A stretch of DNA of 64,000 bases from an uncultured Spirochaetales bacterium (GTDB lineage Bacteria > Spirochaetota > Spirochaetia > Sphaerochaetales > Sphaerochaetaceae): positions 186,001 to 250,000 of the forward strand of contig CASFTW010000001.1 in the NCBI GenBank assembly GCA_949297785.1, read 5' to 3'. The notes beneath the pieces are model-generated. The model ran no database searches, was not told the DNA's origin, and saw only the letters and a program-made list of their open reading frames with translations. The number at the start of each line of letters is the position of its first letter. Position 1 is the stretch's first letter. The position numbers and the translations under genes are program-made. Positions 34,853-43,010 of the stretch are shown piece after piece.

Positions 34853-35203
34853 AAAAGGCCCAAATGCGGCTTTTAAAGGCAGGTTTTATAAAATTATATA
34901 TAATCGATATTCTGTCAACTAGGATATTATATACAGCTTTTTGACCAGCAACGTTAAGATAGTCAGAAAAAAATATGGATTAACCTTACAAAGTTTAAAA
35001 TAATGTCAGAAACAGATATGTAATGTTTTATTGATATTTTATGTAAAGTTTTATATTAGACAGGTTTTATTATTAAAATTTTACAATAAAACTTGATTAA
35101 AAATAAAATTCCAACATTTCTTTTTATTTTTTAATAATAAAACATGTTAAATCAAAAAAAAATAAAGTTTTATTACCATTTTGTAGCAATAAAACTTAAC
35201 ATA
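34853..35203. other. A+T-rich convergent intergenic region with repeated GTTTTATT octamers
   Basis: A 351-nt stretch without a credible gene between a Crp-family gene and the nucleotidase gene, both ending here. It is very rich in A and T. The octamer GTTTTATT occurs three times on each strand between 35025 and 35195. Four copies form two inverted repeats with 13-nt loops (35064-35092 and 35167-35195). The second one is also the probable terminator of the nucleotidase operon. Confidence 0.8.
35150..35197 (-). terminator. Terminator of the phn-nucleotidase operon
   Basis: Minus strand: perfect 10-bp A+T-rich stem AAGTTTTATT/AATAAAACTT (35165-35174 and 35188-35197) with a 13-nt loop, followed by TATTTTTTTTT. 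It lies 6 nt after the nucleotidase stop codon. Confidence 0.65.
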
Positions 35204-36688
35204 TCATTTTTTTACTGAAAAATTGGTTTTTGAAGGGACCTCAACTACTCTGTTTTCAAAACTTGCAATCAGGGCGTCCTGGATATCCACACTGATGGCT
35301 CTGATATTCCTCATCTTTCTGTATACATCGTAACCGCCGGTTCCGGATGCTCTGTAGCTGTTGAGGACAATTTTCATCTCTGTTTCAGGATTTTCCAATA
35401 GATCAATATTTCTCCAGATCAGCCTTTTTACTCTTTCACCTTTCTTTTCACTCAAATCAAACGTATATGATATTCCGCGGTAGAAATCATAATTATAGCG
35501 TTCATCCTTTCCCGGGGCGAAGTCATCAGCTTCAACGAATTCTCCGTTCCTGAAGTCAACGAAGGAAGCACTTCGCTCAATGGCCGTTTTCAGCTGGGCT
35601 CCGGTAATATCAGCAGTGACAAGAGTATTTGAAAAAGGATAGGCCTGAAGAATGTTCTTCATTGTAACCTCATGTGACAATGATACAGGTGTATTGAAAA
35701 GCGATGCAGCGGAAATATCAGCACCGGTAATGGAAAGCTGGAGATCGTTTATATAATCCGCAAGTGAAGAGCCGTGTACAAAGCTGTATATTCTGCTTCT
35801 GTCTTCGAGAATGCCATCCACCTCCCCTGCTTTTCTGTCAAGGTAATTTTCAAGGTCTGTTTCCAGCCGGCTTTCATGTTCTCTGAGCTTTTTCATTTTG
35901 TCATTCAGCTGGAAATCCTTTTCAGGATAAATTATTTCAGCTTCCGGCTTCTTTCCTTTTTCAAGCCGTATGTGTGCGCAGCATGATGCTTTGCTTCCGG
36001 CCTGCAATGTCAGAAGTGAATCATGTATATAATAAGGTTTTATTATCTGATGCTGGTGTGCTGTAAGCAGAATGTCAAAACTGAGTTCTGCGATTTCACC
36101 GGCTCTGTTCTCCTTCAGACTTCCGGATTCATTGCCGAATCCACCATGATAAACGCAGATACGGAAATCAGCAGCAGCGGCATCTTTTTCCTTCAGAACT
36201 GTTTTCAGGGCATTCACTGAGTCTGTTATCCTGAGACCTGCAAGCTTGTCCTTGTCCCAGACATTGACATAATCGGTAACTGCACCGGTGATGAAGACTT
36301 TCACGCCCTTTTTCTCAATAACTGCATACGGCCTGATTTCCAGCAAGCCTTTCTCATCCTGAAGATTCGCACATACAACTTCAGCATCAAGTGAAGCTGT
36401 AAAACTTCTGAGAGTTTCATAGCCGAAATCAAAATCATGGTTTCCAGGGACGAAGACATCAAGGCCGGCCGCATTGAAAGCTTTTGACGCCATGAGAGGA
36501 CTGTTTCCTCTCTTCATCTCAAAACGGACGAGAGGAGAGCCCTGCAGGACGTCTCCTCCGTCGATTTTTAAAGCATCATCTTTGAACATTGAAGAAAGCA
36601 CCATATAACCTGTTGCTTTATCTTCACGGCTCACATAGTCAGTCGGATATACATATGAATGTGTATCGCTTGTGTAATATATTTCCAT
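35204..36688 (-). CDS. 5'-nucleotidase / cyclic phosphodiesterase family protein, cytoplasmic
   Basis: A 494-residue metallophosphoesterase of the UshA/CpdB type. Metal-site motifs are visible in order: SDTHSY (D-x-H), KIDGGDVLQGSP, PGNHDFDFG, VYHGGFG and TAHQHQ, where the usual GH-x-H has lost its Gly. A C-terminal 5'-nucleotidase substrate domain starts near 305 (SSLADYINDLQLSITGADIS). There is no signal peptide, unlike periplasmic UshA/CpdB, so it should act on imported or internal nucleotides. The ATG at 36688 overlaps the phnE2 stop (TGATG) with GAGGGG upstream. It is the last gene of the lacI-phnDCEE operon. Confidence 0.85.
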   Translation of the reverse strand: MEIYYTSDTHSYVYPTDYVSREDKATGYMVLSSMFKDDALKIDGGDVLQGSPLVRFEMKRGNSPLMASKAFNAAGLDVFVPGNHDFDFGYETLRSFTASLDAEVVCANLQDEKGLLEIRPYAVIEKKGVKVFITGAVTDYVNVWDKDKLAGLRITDSVNALKTVLKEKDAAAADFRICVYHGGFGNESGSLKENRAGEIAELSFDILLTAHQHQIIKPYYIHDSLLTLQAGSKASCCAHIRLEKGKKPEAEIIYPEKDFQLNDKMKKLREHESRLETDLENYLDRKAGEVDGILEDRSRIYSFVHGSSLADYINDLQLSITGADISAASLFNTPVSLSHEVTMKNILQAYPFSNTLVTADITGAQLKTAIERSASFVDFRNGEFVEADDFAPGKDERYNYDFYRGISYTFDLSEKKGERVKRLIWRNIDLLENPETEMKIVLNSYRASGTGGYDVYRKMRNIRAISVDIQDALIASFENRVVEVPSKTNFSVKK

Positions 36689-37503
36689 CAGCCCCTCATG
36701 AGTTTTGTCCTGAGTCTGTTCGAGACCCATTCAACGATCAGAACCAGAATGATGAGACCAAGCAGAATCGCTCCGACATCATTCCAGCGGTAGCTGTTCA
36801 TTGCGAACATGAGCGGAGATCCGATGCCGCCGGCTCCTACGAGACCGAGGACAGATGCATCCCTCAGATTCATGTCAAATCTGTAGATGAGAGTTGATGA
36901 GAAAGATGGCATCAGCTGTGGAAGGATGCCGTATCTTATCTTGTCGAATGTATTGCATCCCGATGCATCCAGGGATTCAAGTATTCCTCTGTCCAGTTCT
37001 TCTATTGACTCAGTGAACATCTTTGAAAGCATTCCGATTGAACATGTCGACATTGTCAGGAGACCGGCGAAAGCACCCGGGCCTGTGACCATGATGAACA
37101 TGAGACCGTAGACAAAGGCCGGTATCGTTCTTATGGCCATCACCATGAGTCTGATGACAAGAGCCACTGGTTTTGGAACAATGTTGGATGCTCCAAGGAA
37201 AGCAAACGGAATTGAAAGGACAGCTCCTACCAGTGTGCCCAGAAATGCGATCGCCACTGTTTCAAAAAGAAGATACGGAACTCCGTCATCTCCGAGCGTC
37301 AGCAGAAGAGATGGTGTCGGATGAAGGATTCCGCTGATTATTCCCTTTGCCACGGAAAGGCCTGAACCGCCTGTCGAGTTGGACTGCAGTGCGCTCCCTG
37401 ACCATGAGAAAAGAAGAACACAGATCAGGACTATCACCAGTGTGGATATCCACTTTCTAGGTTCCCTGCTCAAGGTTTCGGCATATGTAAGTTTGATTTC
37501 CAT
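36688..37503 (-). CDS. phnE: Phosphonate/phosphate-type ABC permease PhnE (second copy)
   Basis: A 271-residue ABC inner-membrane permease with six membrane segments. Its EAA-type coupling loop is ESLDASGCNTFDKIRYGILPQLMPSFSSTLIYRFDMNLRDASVLGLVGAGGIG (about 178-230), typical of PhnE. The upstream gene encodes a similar permease, so the two probably form a heterodimer. AGGAGG lies 8 nt before the ATG. The substrate class (phosphonate, phosphite, phosphate or organophosphate) cannot be read from the permease. Confidence 0.9.
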   Translation of the reverse strand: MEIKLTYAETLSREPRKWISTLVIVLICVLLFSWSGSALQSNSTGGSGLSVAKGIISGILHPTPSLLLTLGDDGVPYLLFETVAIAFLGTLVGAVLSIPFAFLGASNIVPKPVALVIRLMVMAIRTIPAFVYGLMFIMVTGPGAFAGLLTMSTCSIGMLSKMFTESIEELDRGILESLDASGCNTFDKIRYGILPQLMPSFSSTLIYRFDMNLRDASVLGLVGAGGIGSPLMFAMNSYRWNDVGAILLGLIILVLIVEWVSNRLRTKLMRG

Positions 37504-37515
37504 TCCTCTTCCTCC

Positions 37516-38352
37516 TCAGGCAAGTTTCGATCTCAGATATGAGCTTATGCTTTCGATGATCACAACGGTCACAAAGAGTGCAAGCAGGATCATTCCCACT
37601 CTTGCATACTCCATCCACCCTATTCTCTCATTCAGGATGAGACCGAGTCCTCCGGCTCCTACATAACCGAGGATTGAAGCATAACGCACATTTCCCTCAA
37701 AACAGAAAAGCACTGTTGATATGAACTGAGGAAGAACCTGCGGCCAAATGGCATACCGTATAGCCGAGATACGGCCCATTCCAAGAGCCTCAAGGGCTTC
37801 ATGGCTTCCCATATCAGCCGTTTCGATCTGTTCATAAAGGATTTTGCCGCAGTAGGCAAATGTGAATACAGCTATTGCAACTGTGCCGGCAAAAGTGCCG
37901 AGACCGAAAATGTATGTTGCTATCAGGGCAATAACCAGGGTCGGAAGCGTCCTGACAATAGAATAGAAAAGCTTGAAGAAACCCGTCACAAGCTTTGTCC
38001 TGATCAGGTTTGATGCACAGAGCACTGAAAAAGGAATGCAGAGAACTGCACCTATGAGGGAACCGAGAAGACTCATCTTTATCGTATCCATCAGAGGTTG
38101 CCATACACGCGGCATATACGCCCAGTCAGGAGGAACCATGTCGCACAGAATAACAAAGAAATAATTTATTCTTTTGACAAGAGTTGAAAAGCTGAAACCG
38201 GTGAGCTCGCCAGAAACGACGGTTGCAATCAGCAGGATAATGAGCACAAGAGGCAGACGGGATCTTTTTTCCTGTATCTGCTTTCCGTCTTCAAGCGTAT
38301 ATGTCCTGGGTTTGAAGAGCCTGTCATACAAAGATAGATTATCACTCTTCAT
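37516..38352 (-). CDS. phnE: Phosphonate/phosphate-type ABC permease PhnE (first copy)
   Basis: A 278-residue permease paralogous to the next gene, with an extra roughly 35-residue charged N-terminus before the first membrane segment (about 35-55). The coupling loop is EALEALGMGRISAIRYAIWPQVLPQFISTVLFCFEGNVRYASILGYVGAGGLG. The ATG at 38352 lies inside the end of phnC (11-nt overlap). The frame is open for a further 63 codons upstream, but these lie within phnC and have no permease-like sequence. Confidence 0.9.
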   Translation of the reverse strand: MKSDNLSLYDRLFKPRTYTLEDGKQIQEKRSRLPLVLIILLIATVVSGELTGFSFSTLVKRINYFFVILCDMVPPDWAYMPRVWQPLMDTIKMSLLGSLIGAVLCIPFSVLCASNLIRTKLVTGFFKLFYSIVRTLPTLVIALIATYIFGLGTFAGTVAIAVFTFAYCGKILYEQIETADMGSHEALEALGMGRISAIRYAIWPQVLPQFISTVLFCFEGNVRYASILGYVGAGGLGLILNERIGWMEYARVGMILLALFVTVVIIESISSYLRSKLA

Positions 38353-39088
38353 CAGCAACTCCGTAAATTGAATCAAGGACAGCCTGATCGACATCACTGG
38401 CTTTACCGTCATATACAATCTCGCCTGCCTTGATGCCGATGACACGGTCACAGTATTCAAGGGCAAGTTCAACATGATGTATGTTGATGAGCACAGTGAT
38501 GCCCATTTCCCTGTTGATTTTCCTGAAATCGTCCATGACAACTTTCGCTGTCACGGGATCCAGAGCGGCAACCGGTTCGTCTGCAAGGATTATTGACGGG
38601 TTCTGCGCAAGAGTCCTGGCCAGTGCGACTCTCTGCTGCTGGCCTCCTGAGAGCTGGTCAACTCTTGTAAAAGCCTTCTCAAGTATCTCCACCTTATCAA
38701 GGCATTCAAGTGCCTTGAGCTTATCTTCCTTTTTGAAGAGGCCGGTGATTCTTCTCCACAAAGGAAGATCCGGAACAAATGCAGTCAGTACGTTTTTTAT
38801 CACCGTGGTACGTGTGACAAGGTTGAATGACTGGAAGATCATGCCGATACGGCGGCGGAGGCTCCTGAGTTCTTTGTTTGAAAGCTTCTCAACATCAATT
38901 CCGTCAACCGTAAGTGTTCCGTCCGTAACCGGGTGCATTCTGTTTATTGCCCTTATCAGAGTGGATTTTCCTGCTCCCGAACGTCCGATTATCGCGACAA
39001 ACTCACCGTCTTCAATCGTCAGATTCACATCCTTCAGGCCGACTGTGCCGTTAGGATATACCTTTGAAACATTACCAAACTGTATCAT
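38342..39088 (-). CDS. phnC: Phosphonate/phosphate-type ABC transporter ATP-binding protein PhnC
   Basis: A 248-residue ABC ATPase of the PhnC group: Walker A GRSGAGKST (about 35-43), Q-loop GMIFQSFNLV, a PhnC-typical insertion around LPLWRRITGLFKKEDK, signature LSGGQQQR, Walker B IILADEP with PVAALDP, and H-loop IHHVELA. It energises import through the two PhnE permeases. The ATG at 39088 has GGAG 9 nt upstream. The frame continues 17 codons upstream into the intercistronic hairpin, so the longer start is rejected. Confidence 0.93.
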   Translation of the reverse strand: MIQFGNVSKVYPNGTVGLKDVNLTIEDGEFVAIIGRSGAGKSTLIRAINRMHPVTDGTLTVDGIDVEKLSNKELRSLRRRIGMIFQSFNLVTRTTVIKNVLTAFVPDLPLWRRITGLFKKEDKLKALECLDKVEILEKAFTRVDQLSGGQQQRVALARTLAQNPSIILADEPVAALDPVTAKVVMDDFRKINREMGITVLINIHHVELALEYCDRVIGIKAGEIVYDGKASDVDQAVLDSIYGVADEE

Positions 39089-39106
39089 CGTAAAAAACTC
39101 CAAAAG

Positions 39107-39132
39107 TGAGGCATGGTCGTCACCATGCCTCA
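39107..39132 (-). other. Intercistronic hairpin between phnD and phnC
   Basis: A perfect 11-bp stem (TGAGGCATGGT/ACCATGCCTCA, 39107-39117 and 39122-39132) with a 4-nt loop, 13 nt after the phnD stop. On the minus strand only CTTTTGG follows. Such hairpins after binding-protein genes usually stabilise the upstream mRNA or cause partial termination, so that the binding protein is made in excess. Confidence 0.8.
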
Positions 39133-39145
39133 GATTCAAATCAGC

Positions 39146-40183
39146 TCAGCCGTTGAGGCTTCTCATGATTTCCTGTGCAGTTCTCTCGTTGTCATAGTCA
39201 GAACTTGTGGCAGGAAGATAACCTGTATGGCTGTAAATTGCAATTACGCCCTTGCCTTCTTCTGTCTTGTTGAGGTTCATGAATGCCTGCTGGAGGGCAG
39301 CGACGAAATCGTCAGTCATGATTTCGCTTGTCTTTGAAACACAGACAGTATCGTTATAGATCATCGGTGTCACACCGATAAGATCTGTGTCTTCCCAGAT
39401 TGAATTCTGCATGCCGAATGTAGTGTTCCAGTCTTCCTCATAATCCCTTCTTGCATCTGCAAAGGTGCACAGCACGTCAACCTGTCCGGATGCAAGGCGT
39501 GCAAAAGCAGATGGATAGGAATCAACCTGAACAGTATGTGCGAGATCAGCGATTGTCTTGTTGTCGTATTTCTCCATGATCCACATTGTCGGATATACAT
39601 AACCTGCACTGCTCGTGCTGCTCATGACTGCCCAGTTTGCACTGTTGAGATCATCCCATGTGAGAGCTTCTCCGGCATTGACCTTTGCAGCAAGTTCCTT
39701 ACCCTTTTCAGAAGGACCTGCGACGATGATTGCTCTGTAGCCTACAGCCTGTTCTGTGCTTGCAGTGATGGGTTCGTTGTTGTTCCAGTCTCTAGGATCG
39801 TCACTGTCAACGGAAAGTCCGTCTCTTGTTGCTGTGAGAATTACATCACATCCCTGATCATAGAGCAGATAGGTATTTGCCGGCATGCCGACGGAAACAT
39901 CCGCACTGCCTGCTGTAAGAGCAACACCGACAGCTTCATAGTTTGTACCGACTGAGATGTCGATATTCTCAACAGTATACCCCTGTGCGGCAAGCTCCTG
40001 TGTGAGAAGCTCCTTGAGAGGTGCGGTGGCTGTGATGATTTCTTCCGGCTCACGGCTTGGCACATACATGATTCTGAGATTCTCAATCACGTTGGAATCT
40101 GTGTCTGTGCTTTCACCTGAACCGCCGGCAAAGAGACTCATGGCAGCAAGAGCCACAAGACATACAGTCAAAATTTTTTTCAT
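39146..40183 (-). CDS. phnD: PhnD-type periplasmic substrate-binding protein
   Basis: A 345-residue phosphonate/phosphate/phosphite-type binding protein. The signal peptide MKKILTVCLVALAAMSLFAG ends in FA-GGSGES without a lipobox Cys, a pattern common in sphaerochaete and treponeme binding proteins. The mature part shows RIMYVPSREPEEI, an SADVSVGMPANTYLL segment, MSSTSSAGYVYPTMWI and VLCTFADARRDYEEDW, as in the PhnD family. The ATG at 40183 has GGAGG 7 nt upstream. No C-P lyase or phosphonatase gene is near; a nucleotidase ends the operon instead, so the ligand may be phosphate or an organophosphate. Confidence 0.88.
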   Translation of the reverse strand: MKKILTVCLVALAAMSLFAGGSGESTDTDSNVIENLRIMYVPSREPEEIITATAPLKELLTQELAAQGYTVENIDISVGTNYEAVGVALTAGSADVSVGMPANTYLLYDQGCDVILTATRDGLSVDSDDPRDWNNNEPITASTEQAVGYRAIIVAGPSEKGKELAAKVNAGEALTWDDLNSANWAVMSSTSSAGYVYPTMWIMEKYDNKTIADLAHTVQVDSYPSAFARLASGQVDVLCTFADARRDYEEDWNTTFGMQNSIWEDTDLIGVTPMIYNDTVCVSKTSEIMTDDFVAALQQAFMNLNKTEEGKGVIAIYSHTGYLPATSSDYDNERTAQEIMRSLNG

Positions 40184-40205
40184 AAAATATCCTCCTACCC
40201 TGGAA

Positions 40206-41120
40206 TCAGGGAGTAATTTCAATCAATGCAGAAGGAGCATAAATGCTGTAGCTCTGCTTTCTCTCTCCGGTGATCTTCTCGACAAGCAGCTTCAGTGCCG
40301 TTTTCAGGATGTCAGAAGGGAATATGAGCAGAGCATAAGTGCTTTCAGCATCCTCCGCAAAAAAATTCACATATGTCACGCTGAGTGCATCAGACTGTCT
40401 TTCCTTCAACGCTTTCACAGCACCCTTCGCACTGTCGGGATCCCCGAAGATAAACGCCGGAGGAAGATCTTTTATTGACATGATGCTTTTGTATCCCGCC
40501 TCCTGCCTCATTGCCGACACCGCAAAACAGGAGGGATCATACATGGCATATTTCCTGAGAAGGCTTTCAAACTGTCTTGCCCTGTTGAGTCCTATCTTCA
40601 GATTAGCCCTGTCGTATGTCCCGCCGATGTAGCCTGCCCTGCTTATACCTTTGTCAAGGAACATCTTCACAACCATCTCCTCGCTCTGGGCATAATCCAT
40701 CATAATGGAATCATGGGAATAGCTTGTACCGAGATTGTTTATCATGAGAAGGTTACCGCAAGTGCTTTCCAAATCCTTGACTTCATCCCTGCTGAACTCT
40801 CCGATTGCGATTATTCCGTCGCTTTTCCGGTTAGGATTATATAGCTGTATTTCATAGCCGCTTCCCGCAATTTCCCTGTATTTCCCAACAAGTCTTTCCT
40901 CAAAACCGGGTTTGTCAAACGGGGAAAGTGCAAGTGAAATGGTGAATGTCCTCTCGCTTCTTTTCTGACGCGGAGTCCTGTAGCCGACACGACGTGCTTC
41001 ATCCTCGACTCTGGTCCTGACAGCAGTGCTCACGCTCAGTGACGGATCATGACTCAGGATCCTTGAGACGGCTGTCGGACTGACATTGCACGCATTGGCG
41101 ATTTCCTTTATTGACGCCAT
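40206..41120 (-). CDS. LacI-family transcription regulator
   Basis: A 304-residue LacI/GalR-type repressor with the N-terminal helix-turn-helix MASIKEIANACNVSPTAVSRILSHDPSLSVS, the hinge region and a periplasmic-binding-protein-like effector domain (GIIAIGEFSRDEV, GYIGGTYDRANLKIG, PPAFIFGDPDSAKGAVKAL). The ATG at 41120 has GGAG about 7 nt upstream; the longer frame overlaps the promoter. It lies 22 nt before phnD on the same strand and very likely controls its own operon through two palindromes (41154-41167, 41207-41220). The effector is unknown; LacI proteins usually sense sugars or nucleobases. Confidence 0.9.
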   Translation of the reverse strand: MASIKEIANACNVSPTAVSRILSHDPSLSVSTAVRTRVEDEARRVGYRTPRQKRSERTFTISLALSPFDKPGFEERLVGKYREIAGSGYEIQLYNPNRKSDGIIAIGEFSRDEVKDLESTCGNLLMINNLGTSYSHDSIMMDYAQSEEMVVKMFLDKGISRAGYIGGTYDRANLKIGLNRARQFESLLRKYAMYDPSCFAVSAMRQEAGYKSIMSIKDLPPAFIFGDPDSAKGAVKALKERQSDALSVTYVNFFAEDAESTYALLIFPSDILKTALKLLVEKITGERKQSYSIYAPSALIEITP

Positions 41121-41138
41121 ATCTTCTCCATCGGTTTC

Positions 41139-41168
41139 ATTAAACAATAGCACTGACAGACCTGTCAA
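41139..41168 (-). promoter_or_regulatory. Promoter of the lacI-phn operon
   Basis: Minus strand: perfect -35 TTGACA (41163-41168), 18-bp spacer, -10 TTTAAT (41139-41144). Initiation would be near 41132, giving a leader of about 12 nt with a GGAG ribosome site. The first operator palindrome overlaps the -35 and the start of the spacer. Confidence 0.75.
41154..41167. promoter_or_regulatory. LacI-type operator O1
   Basis: Perfect palindrome TGACAG-AC-CTGTCA overlapping the -35 element of the lacI-phn promoter. Binding here would exclude RNA polymerase. A second near-identical copy lies 53 bp upstream. Confidence 0.75.
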
Positions 41169-41206
41169 TAATGTTAGTAAATTTTAGTAAATATTTTACG
41201 TTCATT

Positions 41207-41220
41207 TTACAGATCTGTCA
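41207..41220. promoter_or_regulatory. LacI-type operator O2
   Basis: TTACAGATCTGTCA, matching O1 at 12 of 14 positions, centre 53 bp from the O1 centre, close to five helical turns. The phasing suits looping or cooperative binding by dimers on the same DNA face. Confidence 0.7.
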
Positions 41221-41334
41221 TGAAAAACAATTCAGAATACTGGAAAATTAATTATATTAAAACAATAATATACTTATTGTTAAAATATTATTATCATATG
41301 AAATATAAATAATAACTCTATAATTTATATAGGA

Positions 41335-41363
41335 TTGTTTTTTCATAATATGTACGCTATCAT
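41335..41363 (+). promoter_or_regulatory. Leaderless promoter of mazG
   Basis: TTGTTT (41335-41340), 17-bp spacer, TATCAT (41358-41363), then 6 nt to the mazG ATG at 41370. No Shine-Dalgarno sequence is present upstream of the start. Confidence 0.65.
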
Positions 41364-41369
41364 TTCAGC

Positions 41370-42182
41370 ATGATTGAATATCAGCTGAAGAAAGCCGAGG
41401 ATCCCTCCTCAGCGTTTGAAAACCTCTATGAAATCATTTCTCTTCTGAGAAGCGAGAACGGATGCCCGTATGACAGGGCGCAGACGGAAAAGACCTCACT
41501 GGGCAATCTTATAGACGAATCATATGAATATCTTGAAGGAATAAACGAGGAAGACAAAGATATCTGCAAAGAAGAAATCGGAGATATTCTCCTCAATGTT
41601 TTTTCCATGCTTCAGATTCATGAAGACAAAAAAGACTTCACCACCACTGATGTCATAAACGCTCTGTGCGAAAAGCTGTACAGGCGTCATGCCCATGTAT
41701 TCGGTAATGTTGAAGCGGCAAGCGCCGATGACGCTGTTGCCTCATGGAACAGCGAGAAGGAAAAGGAAAGAAAGGACAATTCGATCAAGGCTGTTCTTGA
41801 ACATGTCAGCACAGCCCTTCCTCCTCTTGAAAAAAGCTATGAGATACAGAAAAAGCTTAGCAGCTACGGTTTTGAATGGGAAAGCATAGATGACGTGATC
41901 GACAAAGTCTATGAAGAACTGGATGAAGTGAAGGAAGCCATAGGTGAAAACAACAGGGATCATATCGAGGATGAGCTTGGTGATGTATTCCTGACTCTTG
42001 TCAATCTTGCCAGATACCTCAAGGTAAGACCTGATCAGGCACTTGAGAGAGCAAACTACAAGATAACAAGCCGCTTTGTCAGACTCTGTGAGCTTGCAGG
42101 TGAAAAAGGTGTTCCTGTTGACAGGGATCACCTGGCAGAACTTGATGAGCTCTGGAATGAAGTCAAAAGAAGCGAAACCTAG
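41370..42182 (+). CDS. mazG: Nucleoside triphosphate pyrophosphohydrolase MazG
   Basis: A 270-residue MazG with two helical MazG domains. The first has NGCPYDRAQTEKTSLGNLIDESYEYLEGI and EEIGDILLNVF (metal-binding EExxE/ExxD-type residues). The second has KVYEELDEVKEAIGENNRDHIEDELGDVFLTLVNLARYL. MazG hydrolyses NTPs and dNTPs to monophosphates and can clear abnormal nucleotides. It is a single gene, divergent from lacI and convergent (4-nt overlap) with a lipoprotein gene. The start lacks a ribosome site; -10 TATCAT is 6 nt upstream, so a leaderless transcript is likely. Confidence 0.93.
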   Translation: MIEYQLKKAEDPSSAFENLYEIISLLRSENGCPYDRAQTEKTSLGNLIDESYEYLEGINEEDKDICKEEIGDILLNVFSMLQIHEDKKDFTTTDVINALCEKLYRRHAHVFGNVEAASADDAVASWNSEKEKERKDNSIKAVLEHVSTALPPLEKSYEIQKKLSSYGFEWESIDDVIDKVYEELDEVKEAIGENNRDHIEDELGDVFLTLVNLARYLKVRPDQALERANYKITSRFVRLCELAGEKGVPVDRDHLAELDELWNEVKRSET

Positions 42183-42982
42183 TAGCTGCTGATCCTTTTC
42201 TGCACAACCTGAGGATATTCCTCATAGGCCTCGCTGTAATAAGTCGAGGCCTTATCTATATCTCCCTCATCAATATAAATATCGCCGATGAGGATGGCAA
42301 TCAGGGCATTGCCTGAATCATTGTAACAGGAGATGGCAAGAGGAAGGAGTATCGCCCCGTCGCCTCTCTGAATCATAAGATTTGCCGCCCCTGCAAGTGC
42401 CCTTCTGAAATCATCACTGTATCCGGATTCGGTATACCAGGCTTCAAGATTTGACGTTATGAGAGTTGATGAGGAACGTGCGGCAATGCACATGAATGCG
42501 GCAGTCTGGGCAGAAAGGCTGCTTCTTATCTCATTATAGAGGTCTGCCGCTTCCTGGAAACGGCCGCCGTCCATGAGAGCAATGAAATATGCCGCATAAT
42601 CATCAGCCCTGGCTCCCTGTGTCTGTGTGAGCAGCTTTCCGGCATATATCGACATTTCCACATCACCTTCACTGTGGTAAAGCATTATGCTCAGTGCATC
42701 ATTGATCTGTTTTCCTCTATCATCATTGAACATTGCGTAATAAAGCTGGGCACATTCCACTGCCTGATCAAATTCCCCAAGGCGGTAATGAGAAACCATT
42801 TTGTAATAGAGAGGAGTTTTCTCTATCCCGGATGCAAGATCACTTTCTGCCTGAAGTATTATCTCGTTATAATTCCCGCTTGCGTATGATTTTTCATAGT
42901 TGAATCCGGATGTGCATGATGAGAGGTGAAAAAGAAAGAGGAAGACAAGAAATATGTTTTTCACAATCATCAGTTTTCTCAT
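42179..42982 (-). CDS. TPR-like lipoprotein of unknown function
   Basis: A 267-residue protein with a lipoprotein signal (KNIFLVFLFLFHLSSC, lipobox LSSC) and a mature part made of helical repeats (for example ALIAILIGDIYIDEGDIDKASTYYSEAYEEYPQ). TPR-type lipoproteins often act in envelope assembly, but no specific role can be named. The ATG at 42982 has a GGAAG ribosome site; the frame stays open further upstream into the end of rnpB, which cannot be coding. It is 28 nt downstream of rnpB on the same strand. Confidence 0.8.
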   Translation of the reverse strand: MRKLMIVKNIFLVFLFLFHLSSCTSGFNYEKSYASGNYNEIILQAESDLASGIEKTPLYYKMVSHYRLGEFDQAVECAQLYYAMFNDDRGKQINDALSIMLYHSEGDVEMSIYAGKLLTQTQGARADDYAAYFIALMDGGRFQEAADLYNEIRSSLSAQTAAFMCIAARSSSTLITSNLEAWYTESGYSDDFRRALAGAANLMIQRGDGAILLPLAISCYNDSGNALIAILIGDIYIDEGDIDKASTYYSEAYEEYPQVVQKRISSY

Positions 42983-43010
42983 ATTCCCATCTTCCTCATA
43001 ATATATAAAA

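Noticed and set aside
34853-35203. Possible CRISPR or attachment site from the repeated octamers
   Set aside because: Octamers are irregularly spaced, in both orientations, without equal spacers, cas genes or an integrase.
37516-38541. Longer phnE frame with 63 extra codons
   Set aside because: The extension lies inside phnC in another frame and has no permease-like segments; ATG 38352 fits.
38481-39197. 238-codon open frame on the plus strand
   Set aside because: Antisense shadow of phnC, which has all ABC ATPase motifs.
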